Part shown: positions 1-7,037 of the stretch, piece after piece
Numbering within the stretch: position 1 is the stretch's first letter
Layout: each line of letters starts with the position of its first letter
Source of the DNA: JBBQKQ01 sp043719155
Lineage (GTDB): Bacteria > Patescibacteriota > Minisyncoccia > Phycocordibacterales > UBA5272
Direction of reading: 5' to 3'
NCBI GenBank assembly: GCA_043719155.1
Contig: JAYSUJ010000004.1
Span: 1-18,722 of the forward strand
Length of the DNA stretch: 18,722 bases
The notes under the pieces: model-generated
The model's input: the letters and a program-made list of their open reading frames with translations, nothing else
Databases searched by the model: none
What the model was told of the DNA's origin: nothing
Program-made: the position numbers and the translations under genes

Positions 1-789
1 TTGTTCATTTTGCCTTTGGCTTTCTGACAATAAACTAGAAAGTGTACTGGGGGCATTTTTAGTTTCAGCTTTTATTTCAGTCTCATCCTTTTGCTCACCT
101 GACAAAAAGTTACTAGCCAAATCTTTCTTTTCTTCTGGGAATACCTTATCAAAACTATTTTTTACAGCCCCGGCTATTTGTTCCGCTTTTCTGGTCGCAT
201 ACTCAGCAACGTCTTCTACCATAGATTTAACACCTTCCACAAAATCTTTAGACACTGAACTTGGCCCCTCATTTACACTATTCCCCACCATTTCACTGGT
301 GCTGTCATTTTTATTTTCTACGTTTTGGTTTGTATTAAACCCCTCTTTTGAGTCACAACATTCTGTATTAATTTCAACACCTTCAGCTGCTGCTATGTTT
401 CTCATGGCCTCATTAACCGCATTTGCTTGGGCTGCTTTTGGTGCCATCTCAGCCACTGCGTCCTCTTGCCATTTTTGCAGGTCTTCATAATTTTCTTTAT
501 TCTCTGGGGCCTCAGATGCTTGCATTAGAGCGTGCTCTGCCTTGTCGTCAAACACTCCTGTTGGTTTTAGCTGCTCTGCTTTTTGGAAATCTTTTACAGC
601 TTGCCTTGTTTTTGGACCATAGTTTCCGTCTGCTTCTATATTATTATCTAAATAACCTTGTATTTGCAGCCATTTCTGCAAATACTTAACAGCTAAACTG
701 TTGTCTCCAACTTGGAGACTAAAGACTGTGTGCGAAAAAAGTAGGACTGTAAGCAAGCATAATAAAATTATATTTTTAAAAATTTTCAT
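1..789 (-). CDS. Secreted peptidoglycan-binding-domain protein, C-terminus beyond the window
   Basis: The frame is open from an ATG at 789 down to base 1, giving 263 codons without a stop, so the C-terminus lies outside the window. Residues 1-24 (MKIFKNIILLCLLTVLLFS...) form a signal peptide. Residues about 26-91 match the PG_binding_1 fold, with the typical run of LAVKYLQKWLQIQGYL, an acidic turn, then YGPKTRQAVKDFQK and a G-V-F-D turn before the last helix. In this family the three-helix domain binds peptidoglycan and usually anchors an enzyme or surface protein. The rest is polar, rich in Glu, Lys and Asn, and probably disordered, and I see no catalytic domain in the visible part. The start lies 3 nt after the stop of the upstream paralogous gene, so the two are almost certainly co-transcribed. 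No clear ribosome-binding site precedes it. Confidence 0.85.
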   Translation of the reverse strand, partial: MKIFKNIILLCLLTVLLFSHTVFSLQVGDNSLAVKYLQKWLQIQGYLDNNIEADGNYGPKTRQAVKDFQKAEQLKPTGVFDDKAEHALMQASEAPENKENYEDLQKWQEDAVAEMAPKAAQANAVNEAMRNIAAAEGVEINTECCDSKEGFNTNQNVENKNDSTSEMVGNSVNEGPSSVSKDFVEGVKSMVEDVAEYATRKAEQIAGAVKNSFDKVFPEEKKDLASNFLSGEQKDETEIKAETKNAPSTLSSLLSESQRQNEQ

Positions 790-792
790 TTT

Positions 793-1446
793 CTACTTTA
801 CTTTAGAACACACTGGGTCAGTAAAACAAGTAAAGATATTAAAATTACTTTTAGTGCTTTTTTTTTCAATTTTTGTTTTTAAGGGCTCTGGTTTTTTTAG
901 CCCAAAAAACGAATCTAGTAAACTAGAAATAATCGACTTCTTTTTGGGCGGATCTTTGCTTAGCTCATAGTTTTGATCTATTTTGCCCCCATAAGTCTCA
1001 TCTACATCTTTGCCGCTAAACTCAAAAAAAATAGAGGAGCTGCCGGTTTCCCCGACCAAGAAATTATTTGGGCTTTCTACTGCAGCTAATTGCTCATCCC
1101 GAAAAGTCAGAAAACCATTTAAAGTCCTCAGGGTCTCAAGATTTATTTCACCCAATATTTTCAGCTCATTACTTTTCTGAAAATCAAGCACAGCCTCTTT
1201 TAGCTCATTATCAAATTTTCTTGTAAAAGCAGGTTCTTCTTCCTCAACTTGAAAATACCCAAAATCATGTAAAGTCTTCTTTAAAAACAAAACATCTTCA
1301 TTAGATTTCCCAAGAACAAGTGTCGGCAGCATTTTTCTAGTAAAGTCTTTCGGCATCTCTAGGGCAAACACTACTTGTCCAGATACAAAAAAACATATCA
1401 AAACGAAAAATGAAGTATATAAAATATTGTTTTTGTTTTTTATCAT
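793..1446 (-). CDS. Secreted protein with a peptidoglycan-binding-like domain
   Basis: This 217-residue protein begins with a signal peptide or anchor (hydrophobic residues about 10-28, ending near VVFALE). Residues about 42-112 resemble a PG_binding_1 domain: a GKSNEDVLFLKKTLHDFGYF helix-turn, then DNELKEAVLDFQKSNEL, then LGEINLETLRTLN. The C-terminal half has no domain I recognise and ends with a Lys-rich stretch and two Cys. It is the first gene of a two-gene unit with the similar downstream protein (gap 3 nt), which suggests two diverged paralogs acting on the cell wall. A TATACT hexamer ends 8 nt before the ATG, so the mRNA would have almost no leader. The domain assignment rests on pattern alone, and the gene itself is secure. 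Confidence 0.8.
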   Translation of the reverse strand: MIKNKNNILYTSFFVLICFFVSGQVVFALEMPKDFTRKMLPTLVLGKSNEDVLFLKKTLHDFGYFQVEEEEPAFTRKFDNELKEAVLDFQKSNELKILGEINLETLRTLNGFLTFRDEQLAAVESPNNFLVGETGSSSIFFEFSGKDVDETYGGKIDQNYELSKDPPKKKSIISSLLDSFFGLKKPEPLKTKIEKKSTKSNFNIFTCFTDPVCSKVK

Positions 1447-1454
1447 CCATTTTA

Positions 1455-1460
1455 AGTATA
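1455..1460 (-). promoter_or_regulatory. Putative -10 element of the peptidoglycan-binding gene pair
   Basis: TATACT on the minus strand ends 8 nt before the ATG at 1446. The predicted transcript would start about 2 nt upstream of the start codon. No -35 match and no Shine-Dalgarno sequence are visible. Confidence 0.5.
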
Positions 1461-1513
1461 GTACATTAAACTCTTTTGACCTCCATTTTTATGTGGAGAA
1501 AAAATATAAAATA

Positions 1514-1522
1514 TGTTAAAAT
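1514..1522 (+). promoter_or_regulatory. Extended -10 promoter of tRNA-Glu
   Basis: TGTTAAAAT is an extended -10 (TG-N-TAAAAT). Its predicted start site near 1529 gives a 4-nt leader before the tRNA. A TTGACC at 1476-1481 is too far upstream (35 nt) to be its -35. Confidence 0.5.
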
Positions 1523-1532
1523 ACTTTCACAT

Positions 1533-1604
1533 GGCCCTATCGTCTATCGGTTAGGACACCGCCTTCTCAAGGCAGTAAGGGGAGTTCGACTCTCCCTAGG
1601 GTCA
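1533..1604 (+). tRNA. tRNA-Glu, anticodon CTC
   Basis: The sequence folds into a full 72-nt cloverleaf. The acceptor GGCCCTA/TAGGGTC has one G-U at the second pair, and the T arm GGGAG-TTCGACT-CTCCC is perfect. The anticodon loop is TTCTCAA, so positions 1566-1568 read CTC, for GAG codons. The anticodon stem CCGCC/GGCAG carries one C-A mismatch at its second pair. The discriminator is A1604 and CCA is not encoded. It lies between two minus-strand genes and has its own extended -10. Confidence 0.95.
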
Positions 1605-1617
1605 CAAAATCTAAAAA

Positions 1618-2262
1618 CTACTGATTAGCTACACACATTGTTTCCCTTGTCTCTTTAACTAGAAAAGTTTTAAGGTCAACGATTTTTTTAACCGCAATGT
1701 TTGCATTACCAAATTCTTTCATAAAGGTTTTATAATCTTTACAATTTATTGCATCTGCCTTAGTTTTAGATAGTCCGAAATACTCCAGCTTTGAATCTAT
1801 GATGTTTAATTCGTCAAAGTACTTTTTCTCGGTTAGTAACTTTTTTTCATTTAAGTCATAAAGTCTAAAAGACCTCCCAGTTGGCCCAGTGCCAACATCA
1901 GTTATTAATGCGTTTCCTTGCACATCTTTAAAATATTCAGCGTCTTGATTTTTAATTTCTAAATCTCCAGCTACGACCTCATATTTACAGCCTGTTATAG
2001 CACCCTTATCTTTAAGTAAGATATCTTGTCCCACTGAGTTTTCGTGTTCATACGTTACTACTGTATGGTTTTCAAGTTCTACACACTTTGTTCTCTTTTG
2101 CTCTGCCATTTCTTGCGTTTGACGAGCTTCTAATGCTAACTGCTCTTGTTTTACTTTTTCACTCGCAATCTTTTCTTGCTCTAGAACAGAATTAAAATAA
2201 AGTCCACCAGCTAGAACAAGAAGTAATGCAAAAATTGCGATTGCGATATTGGTTTTTTTCAT
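1618..2262 (-). CDS. Membrane-anchored protein of unknown function
   Basis: The 214-residue product has one N-terminal hydrophobic segment (residues about 6-24, IAIAIFALLLVLAGGLYF). A Glu/Gln/Lys-rich helix follows (about 28-58) that probably forms a coiled coil, and then an extracytoplasmic domain of about 150 residues. That domain holds four Cys (KCVEL, GCKYE, NCKDY, MCVAN) that could form two disulfides. It has no catalytic motif I recognise and I do not know the family. It ends 13 nt after the convergent tRNA-Glu gene. A TGTTAAAAT extended -10 lies exactly 6 nt before the ATG, so its mRNA is probably leaderless and no Shine-Dalgarno sequence is present. It is likely transcribed apart from the peptidase gene upstream, which ends 56 nt away. 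Confidence 0.8.
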   Translation of the reverse strand: MKKTNIAIAIFALLLVLAGGLYFNSVLEQEKIASEKVKQEQLALEARQTQEMAEQKRTKCVELENHTVVTYEHENSVGQDILLKDKGAITGCKYEVVAGDLEIKNQDAEYFKDVQGNALITDVGTGPTGRSFRLYDLNEKKLLTEKKYFDELNIIDSKLEYFGLSKTKADAINCKDYKTFMKEFGNANIAVKKIVDLKTFLVKETRETMCVANQ

Positions 2263-2268
2263 TCATTT

Positions 2269-2277
2269 ATTTTAACA
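2269..2277 (-). promoter_or_regulatory. Extended -10, leaderless configuration
   Basis: On the minus strand, TGTTAAAAT is followed by 6 nt (AAATGA) and then the ATG at 2262. That places the predicted +1 on the A of the start codon. Confidence 0.6.
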
Positions 2278-2318
2278 TATTGAGCTCAAAAACCACAATT
2301 TTTTTTCAAAAAAACTAA

Positions 2319-3362
2319 CTATTTATTTTGTGTCAACTTTTTAGCTCTAACAATTTCTCTACCCAGGACTTTCCGCATGTCCTGTCGAATTGATACCAGT
2401 TCAGGAAATGAATAAAAATGTTTTATCTTCTGTTCTTTTTTAGAGTCCCCAAGGTTTTCTGCATCTTTGTCCATTACAAAAAAGGCCCAACTTTCAGCTG
2501 CATCTTCAGTAACATTGCTAGCGGCATACTCTGTCACAAACTTATCCGCATCAAACTCGGCTTTTGCTTCTGCCTTAAATCCTTTCCAAAACTTATTGTA
2601 AAAAGTATTTAGATACGACCCTTGATTTGCACAACCCTCTTCTAAAGCCAGATTTTGACAGCTCTCATTTGTAGATAGCTGCCCTCTGTTTAAAGTCAAA
2701 ATGTGGCCAAGCTCATGTATAATTGTAGCCTTTTGTTCTCTTAGGCTGCTTTCTTTATGAGCTGCAATATTTACCACCACTCGCCACTTTCCGTTATTGT
2801 CTTGGTCGTCAACATAGGCCAGGGTGTCACTTTTTGCATCTGAAAAGATACCAAAAGTTTCAATATATTCATCACTCATTTTGTCTGGAGAGAGGTCAGC
2901 TATTTCTGTCCAAATTTTTCTATACTCTTCTTTTTCTTGACCTGTCTTAAAGACAAGTGTTTCTCCAGACTTAACATTGTATTCGACGGTGAGGTCCTGC
3001 TCGCTTTCACCTGCCTTTTCGCTTATTGGCTCTTTGTCTGCCTCAGTCTCATCTGCCCATTGACTTAACTCACTATCAATTTCTTTTTGTATATTGTTAC
3101 ATTCGGCAGAGTCTTGGCATTCGTAGTAACAAACCTTGGCCTCTGGGTCAAAATATTCATAACTCGAGCACTCGTCTCCATTTTCAGCTTCAGTTTCATA
3201 AACCATCACCTCTTCTTTTGGCTGTACTTTAGTGCGAGACATATTTTCCTTAGAATCTTCTGGAAAACTGGTCAAGTTATAATTGTCGTCACTTATGAAA
3301 TAGATATAACCAAATCCCAAAACCAAAACTGCTATTAAACTTATAATTATTTTTTTTATCAT
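2319..3362 (-). CDS. Membrane-anchored HExxH zinc metallopeptidase-like protein
   Basis: This 347-residue protein has an N-terminal membrane anchor (residues 4-23), so the rest should lie outside the membrane. Residues 60-90 form a small Cys cluster (C64, C78, C82, C88) in an acidic linker. The catalytic signature is TIIHELGHILTLN, with HELGH at 216-220, where two His bind zinc and Glu is the general base. A second motif, TEDAAESWAFF (285-295), resembles the EDxxE helix that supplies the third, glutamate zinc ligand in gluzincin-like peptidases such as lethal-factor relatives. C235 and C244 may form a further disulfide. Substrate and named family are unknown, and processing of surface proteins is only a guess. 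TATAAT lies 11 nt before the ATG, so the leader would be about 5 nt. Confidence 0.85.
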   Translation of the reverse strand: MIKKIIISLIAVLVLGFGYIYFISDDNYNLTSFPEDSKENMSRTKVQPKEEVMVYETEAENGDECSSYEYFDPEAKVCYYECQDSAECNNIQKEIDSELSQWADETEADKEPISEKAGESEQDLTVEYNVKSGETLVFKTGQEKEEYRKIWTEIADLSPDKMSDEYIETFGIFSDAKSDTLAYVDDQDNNGKWRVVVNIAAHKESSLREQKATIIHELGHILTLNRGQLSTNESCQNLALEEGCANQGSYLNTFYNKFWKGFKAEAKAEFDADKFVTEYAASNVTEDAAESWAFFVMDKDAENLGDSKKEQKIKHFYSFPELVSIRQDMRKVLGREIVRAKKLTQNK

Positions 3363-3373
3363 GTCCTGAGTAT

Positions 3374-3379
3374 ATTATA
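3374..3379 (-). promoter_or_regulatory. Putative -10 element of the metallopeptidase gene
   Basis: A perfect TATAAT on the minus strand lies 11 nt before the ATG at 3362. No -35 match is visible. Confidence 0.5.
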
Positions 3380-3408
3380 CTTGCAGTTTTTTTCACCTGG
3401 GTGTTGCC

Positions 3409-3436
3409 TTGACAAACCACATATATAATATATAAT
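3409..3436 (+). promoter_or_regulatory. Consensus sigma-70-type promoter of the helicase gene
   Basis: TTGACA (3409-3414), a 16-nt spacer and TATAAT (3431-3436) form the best consensus promoter in the window. The predicted +1 is near 3443, leaving a leader of about 163 nt. The leader contains AAGGT-AAAAG-ACCTT (3496-3510) and AGCAAC...GTTGCT (3547-3572), the latter followed by a short T run. The leader ends in the only clear Shine-Dalgarno of the window, GAAGGG at 3594-3599. Long leaders are typical of cold-regulated DEAD-box genes, but regulation here is inference. Confidence 0.7.
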
Positions 3437-3605
3437 GTATATATCTTTTAGAAAACTACAAAGTGCGCAAATCAAGGTTTTATTCTAGTGTCAGCAAGGT
3501 AAAAGACCTTCAAGTTACACAAAGTCTGCAACTATAAACAAGCGCCAGCAACCATAAATCGAAAGTGTTGCTTTTAATAATTAGCAGTTTTTTGAAGGGC
3601 AAAAT

Positions 3606-5087
3606 ATGTATAAAACAGGAAACAGCGGTCGCCCAGCAGGCGAAAAGAGAATATCTTTTACTATTGAGAGACCCAGTGCGATAAAAAAATTCGGTGGGGC
3701 GAGAAAAAGTGGGGGTTCAAAATTTGGAGGCAGGTCTAGTTCTTTTGGGTCAAGAACCGGCTCATTTGGAGAGAGAAATGAGGGAGCACCGAGAGCGGAA
3801 AACCGAGACGGGGGTGACTTTAGAAGTGAAAGACCCCAAAGAAGCTTTTCTGACCGGCCAAGATTCGGAGGTTCTAGCCGACCTTCATTTGGTGGAGGTG
3901 GTTCAAGATTTGCAGGTGGAAGTCGTGGTGGTTTTGGTGGTGGACGAGGGCATGCCGGAGGTCGTGGTGGCCGTTTTGGCGGAAGAATAGACATTAGCAA
4001 ATATGTTTCTAAAGCCGTAGTAGTCGAGGAAGAGGTTTTTGTGCCAGTACACACTTTTAATGATTTTAAAGCTGACAAACTTTTACTTACGAATCTTGAA
4101 AGATTGAACATTACTACACCCTCACCCATCCAAGACAAAGCTATCCCAGCTGGTTTGGACGGACGTGACATCATGGGTATAGCCAACACAGGTACAGGTA
4201 AAACTATTGCTTTTCTTATTCCCATCATTGATCAAATAATGACCCAAAAGAAAAAAGCTATAGTTCTGGCACCAACTCGTGAACTTGCAACTCAAATTGA
4301 AAAAGATTTTAGAAATTTAACAATAGGAATGCGCCTTTGGACCAACCTTATAATTGGTGGAGCCGCGATGATACGCCAAATTCGTCAGGCAAAACTACAT
4401 AACGATATCGTTATAGGAACACCCGGACGTATACAAGACTTAATCAACAGAGGAGTTTTAAGATTAGATGACATACAGCTAGTTGTTTTAGACGAGGCCG
4501 ACAGAATGTTGGACATGGGTTTTCGTGAAGACATCGAAAGTATTTTAAGTAAATGTGCAGCCGAGGGTAGACAAACTTTTTGTTTCTCAGCTACAATGAG
4601 CCGTGAAATAGAAGTTATTTCACAAAAGTATATGAACAACCCTGTGAAAATCTCGGTTAAAACTCGTGAAACTAGTGCAAACGTAGATCAAGACGTGGTT
4701 AAGTATCAAGGTCTTTCCGAAAAAATAGAAAAGTTGCATGAGCTTTTAGCTAAACCAGAATTTTCAAAATCTATTATTTTCTGTCGCACTAAAATGGGTA
4801 CAGAGAAACTAGAAAGAGAGCTTATCACTCGTGGTTTCAAAGCTATGTGTATACATGGTGACTTGCGCCAAGGCCAAAGAAATAGAGCTATCACCAACTT
4901 TAAAGACGGTATAGTAAGTATTCTTATAGCTACAGACGTAGCCTCTCGTGGACTAGACATTAAAGATGTGTCGCATGTTATAAACTATGACATCCCAGAA
5001 AACTATGAAGACTATACTCATCGTATAGGACGAACTGGAAGAGCTGGTAAAAAAGGTTTCGCGCTGACTTTCGTCGAAGCAAACTAA
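3606..5087 (+). CDS. DEAD-box ATP-dependent RNA helicase with N-terminal RG-rich arm
   Basis: This 493-residue cytoplasmic enzyme would unwind RNA duplexes with ATP, acting in ribosome assembly or mRNA turnover. Residues 1-128 are a low-complexity Gly/Arg/Ser/Phe arm with many RGG and FGG units. The Q motif lies around 150-176 (F151, then TPSPIQ). All core motifs are present: I ANTGTGKT (193-200), Ia PTRELA (223-228), Ib TPGR (272-275), II DEAD (296-299), III SAT (328-330), V ATDVASRGLD (442-451) and VI HRIGRTGR (472-479). The protein stops 14 residues after motif VI, so the usual basic C-terminal tail is absent and the RG arm sits at the other end. The ATG at 3606 is chosen because GAAGGG lies 6 nt upstream. 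It is monocistronic, bounded by its own promoter and a palindromic terminator. Confidence 0.97.
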   Translation: MYKTGNSGRPAGEKRISFTIERPSAIKKFGGARKSGGSKFGGRSSSFGSRTGSFGERNEGAPRAENRDGGDFRSERPQRSFSDRPRFGGSSRPSFGGGGSRFAGGSRGGFGGGRGHAGGRGGRFGGRIDISKYVSKAVVVEEEVFVPVHTFNDFKADKLLLTNLERLNITTPSPIQDKAIPAGLDGRDIMGIANTGTGKTIAFLIPIIDQIMTQKKKAIVLAPTRELATQIEKDFRNLTIGMRLWTNLIIGGAAMIRQIRQAKLHNDIVIGTPGRIQDLINRGVLRLDDIQLVVLDEADRMLDMGFREDIESILSKCAAEGRQTFCFSATMSREIEVISQKYMNNPVKISVKTRETSANVDQDVVKYQGLSEKIEKLHELLAKPEFSKSIIFCRTKMGTEKLERELITRGFKAMCIHGDLRQGQRNRAITNFKDGIVSILIATDVASRGLDIKDVSHVINYDIPENYEDYTHRIGRTGRAGKKGFALTFVEAN

Positions 5088-5093
5088 ATTTTA

Positions 5094-5133
5094 GAAACAA
5101 AAAAACTTGCAATATTGCAAGTTTTTTTGTTTC
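5094..5133. terminator. Perfect 40-bp palindromic bidirectional terminator
   Basis: Two 20-nt arms (5094-5113 and 5114-5133) are exact reverse complements. The core is ACTTGCAAT/ATTGCAAGT, flanked by A7 on one side and T7 on the other. Each strand therefore has a stem followed by a U tract. It sits between the convergent helicase stop (5087) and rmuC stop (5143) and should terminate both. Confidence 0.9.
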
Positions 5134-5142
5134 CCATCTGAA

Positions 5143-6291
5143 CTAATCCTCTAAAATAGGTTTTTCTATTTTCAGTACCTCCATATTTCCACCCACATTG
5201 CCGTCGGTTATTTTATAAACGTCTTTATCAATCTTTTTTAATTCATCATAGCCTTTGGTGTAGTGGTTTACAGTTGTAGAAAGTGAGGCCCCTAGCTTTT
5301 TATAAAATTCTTCGTAGTTGTTGACATGTCTACCCAAATCTTCTACTTTTTTCTTAATTTGGTCTGTATCTTTTTCTAGTTTGAAAGCTTTGATGCCAGA
5401 AAGTACTAAATGTAAATAGGCTAAAATAGAGGTCGGTGAAACGATAAAAACCCTTTGTTTTTGCGCGTATTCAAGCAATGCCTGAGTATTTACTTTTATA
5501 CGACTTTGCTCACCTGCAAGCAAGTCGTAGTAAATAGCTTCACTTGGAATAAACATAAAGGCAATCGGTAAAGTATCCTCGCTCTCGCGAATATATTTTG
5601 AGGTTTCTGTAAGGCGTATTTTTAAATCCTTTTTAAACTCTTCACCATAAAACTTTCTGTCATCTTCATTTTCTGCGTCTATTGCCCTTTGGTAATTATC
5701 TAAAGAAAATTTAGAGTCTATTGGTAAGAGCTTATCTTTTATAAAAATAACAGCATCTACCGCCTCCCCGTTTTTAAACATGTATTGCATTTTAAAATTA
5801 TCTTGTAGAAAATTGGACAAAATAAGCTCGAGTGATGACTCGCCCCAGTTTCCTCTTTGTTTTTGATTGGTCAAAACTTTTTCCAAATTTGAAAGTTGCT
5901 CGGTCATGCCTAACACCTGTTTATTACTTTCTTTTACCTCAACTAAATCTTTAGTTATTTCATGTATTAGCTTTTGTGTAGAGTTGGACTGGTCAGAAAA
6001 TACTTTTCTAGTTTCACTATCCCCAAGGCGCATTTTCTCAGTTATCTCTGAGATAAGTTTCTGCGACTCTTGAAACTGCATCTCCACACTTCTTTTCATT
6101 TCCCTTTCACTTCCCAAAACTTTATGCTCCATACTCGCCATCATGTCACGCAAGTTGGCAAGAGAATTTTCTAAAATCCTTGAGTCTTGAGTATCTTCTT
6201 TTTTAGAAAAAACAGTGAAAAACAAAATTACAAAAACTAGACCCAACAGCAAAACTGCAACCAAAACAGTAAGTAAAGTAGTTATTTCCAT
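5143..6291 (-). CDS. rmuC: DNA recombination protein RmuC homolog
   Basis: The 382-residue protein starts with a membrane helix (residues about 6-28). A long coiled coil (about 35-140) follows, then the RmuC domain with the hallmark NQKQRGNWGESSLELIL at about 142-158, LLPIDSKFSLDNYQ and AFMFIPSEAIYYDLL. The family is predicted to have a PD-(D/E)xK-like nuclease fold, and E. coli RmuC limits recombination at inverted repeats. The membrane anchor and coiled coil are usual for it. The start codon is 14 nt from the divergent start at 6306. No Shine-Dalgarno sequence exists, and an extended -10 (TGTTACAAT) ends 6 nt before the ATG, which points to a leaderless mRNA. Confidence 0.95.
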   Translation of the reverse strand: MEITTLLTVLVAVLLLGLVFVILFFTVFSKKEDTQDSRILENSLANLRDMMASMEHKVLGSEREMKRSVEMQFQESQKLISEITEKMRLGDSETRKVFSDQSNSTQKLIHEITKDLVEVKESNKQVLGMTEQLSNLEKVLTNQKQRGNWGESSLELILSNFLQDNFKMQYMFKNGEAVDAVIFIKDKLLPIDSKFSLDNYQRAIDAENEDDRKFYGEEFKKDLKIRLTETSKYIRESEDTLPIAFMFIPSEAIYYDLLAGEQSRIKVNTQALLEYAQKQRVFIVSPTSILAYLHLVLSGIKAFKLEKDTDQIKKKVEDLGRHVNNYEEFYKKLGASLSTTVNHYTKGYDELKKIDKDVYKITDGNVGGNMEVLKIEKPILED

Positions 6292-6308
6292 GATACAATT
6301 GTAACATG
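6289..6308. promoter_or_regulatory. Symmetrical bidirectional leaderless promoter
   Basis: CATGATACAATTGTAACATG is a palindrome except for one base pair (6293/6304). On each strand it holds an extended -10 (TGATACAAT on plus, TGTTACAAT on minus) followed by exactly 6 nt and an ATG. The two TACAAT hexamers overlap by two bases. The TG of each extended -10 overlaps the first base of the opposite start codon. Confidence 0.65.
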
Positions 6309-6770
6309 CAAGATAAAATTAAAGAATTATTAAAAGAAGCTATGAAAGCCGGTGACGAAGTTTCCAAAATGACTTATAGAGGTCTACTTTCTTCATTTAT
6401 GCTTTTCTTAACCAGTAATGGCCGTACGCCCCAAGGTCTTTTAACTGATGAAGAAATTTTCAGTATCATCAGAAAAGAAATAAAAAAGCGAGAGGACTCT
6501 ATAAAGCAATTTATTGAGGCTGGCAGGCAAGAGTTGGCGGAAAGCGAGATTTTAGAAAAAGATATTTTAGCCAAGTTTCTTCCTGCTCAAATGTCTATGG
6601 AACAAGTAGAAGAAAAAGTAAAAGAAATAATTTCTAAGCTAGGTGACCTTGACCCTAAAAACATGGGTAAGTACGTCGGTATGTGTATAAAAGAATTGAA
6701 AGATGTTGCCAGTGGCGACATGGTAAAGTCTATGGTAGAGAAGATTGTATCAACAGGTAGTGCAAAATAA
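6306..6770 (+). CDS. YqeY / GatB-Yqey domain protein
   Basis: The 154-residue soluble, helical protein matches the YqeY family over its full length. It has an N-terminal three-helix part with SKMTYRGLLSSF and EIFSIIRKEIKKREDSIKQFIEAGRQEL. A second part follows with EKDILAKFLPAQMSMEQVE and a NMGKYVG element corresponding to the family's MGKVMG. The domain is also found at the C-terminus of GatB, where it contacts tRNA, and the free protein is proposed to act with tRNA amidation or aminoacylation, without firm proof. The start has no Shine-Dalgarno sequence and lies 6 nt after an extended -10 shared head-to-head with rmuC. No clear terminator follows. The 81 bases to the next gene end hold only weak stems. 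Confidence 0.92.
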   Translation: MQDKIKELLKEAMKAGDEVSKMTYRGLLSSFMLFLTSNGRTPQGLLTDEEIFSIIRKEIKKREDSIKQFIEAGRQELAESEILEKDILAKFLPAQMSMEQVEEKVKEIISKLGDLDPKNMGKYVGMCIKELKDVASGDMVKSMVEKIVSTGSAK

Positions 6771-6851
6771 TTCCCTAACTCTCTCAACTTTCTTTACCCT
6801 GGCAGCCGGGCTCCGACAAAAGTCTCAAAAGTCAGAGAATTATTTTTTTAA

Positions 6852-7004
6852 TTATGCTGCTTTTTTCTTACCACTTCTGGCAATATAAACCACACCTAGA
6901 CCTAAAATCACAAACAAGGGTGCCGAAAGAGCTGAGGGCAACCCTAGAAATGGCAAGACAGCAACAAGGCATCCTAAAATTGTTATGAACGTTCTTTTTG
7001 ACAT
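6852..7004 (-). CDS. Small two-helix membrane peptide (50 residues)
   Basis: A complete 50-codon frame (MSKRTFITILGCLVAVLPFL...) encodes two hydrophobic helices (about residues 6-20 and 26-43). They are separated by a Gly-Leu-Pro-Ser turn, and a basic tail RSGKKKAA follows. Function is unknown. Similar short double-helix peptides with a PFLG turn occur in related small genomes, as I recall. Support for a real gene is a perfect extended -10 (TGGTATAAT, 7021-7029) ending 16 nt before the ATG, a clean membrane topology with a positive tail, and a position just after rsmI on the same strand. No Shine-Dalgarno sequence is visible. Confidence 0.65.
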   Translation of the reverse strand: MSKRTFITILGCLVAVLPFLGLPSALSAPLFVILGLGVVYIARSGKKKAA

Positions 7005-7020
7005 AAATACTTTTGGTTGT

Positions 7021-7029
7021 ATTATACCA
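7021..7029 (-). promoter_or_regulatory. Extended -10 of the 50-residue peptide gene
   Basis: TGGTATAAT on the minus strand predicts a start near 7014 and a leader of about 10 nt without a ribosome-binding site. Confidence 0.55.
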
Positions 7030-7037
7030 CAAAAATC

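Noticed and set aside
299..970. Several short plus-strand frames opposite the peptidoglycan-binding genes
   Set aside because: They mirror conserved minus-strand domains and have no ribosome-binding site or spaced -10.
1481..1498. Hairpin CTCCA...TGGAG upstream of tRNA-Glu
   Set aside because: A 5-bp stem with an 8-nt loop in AT-rich DNA is within chance, and it has no T tract.
3694..3990. A 98-codon plus-strand frame inside the helicase
   Set aside because: It is a +1 frame shadow of the low-complexity arm, with no start signal.
3581..4228. A 215-codon minus-strand open frame rich in Pro
   Set aside because: It is the complement of the Gly/Arg-rich arm of the helicase. Pro runs are the expected mirror of GGN codons.
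6771..6851. Possible terminator after the YqeY-like gene
   Set aside because: Short GC stems and a T run exist near 6800-6850, but no stem of convincing length sits directly before the T run on either strand.
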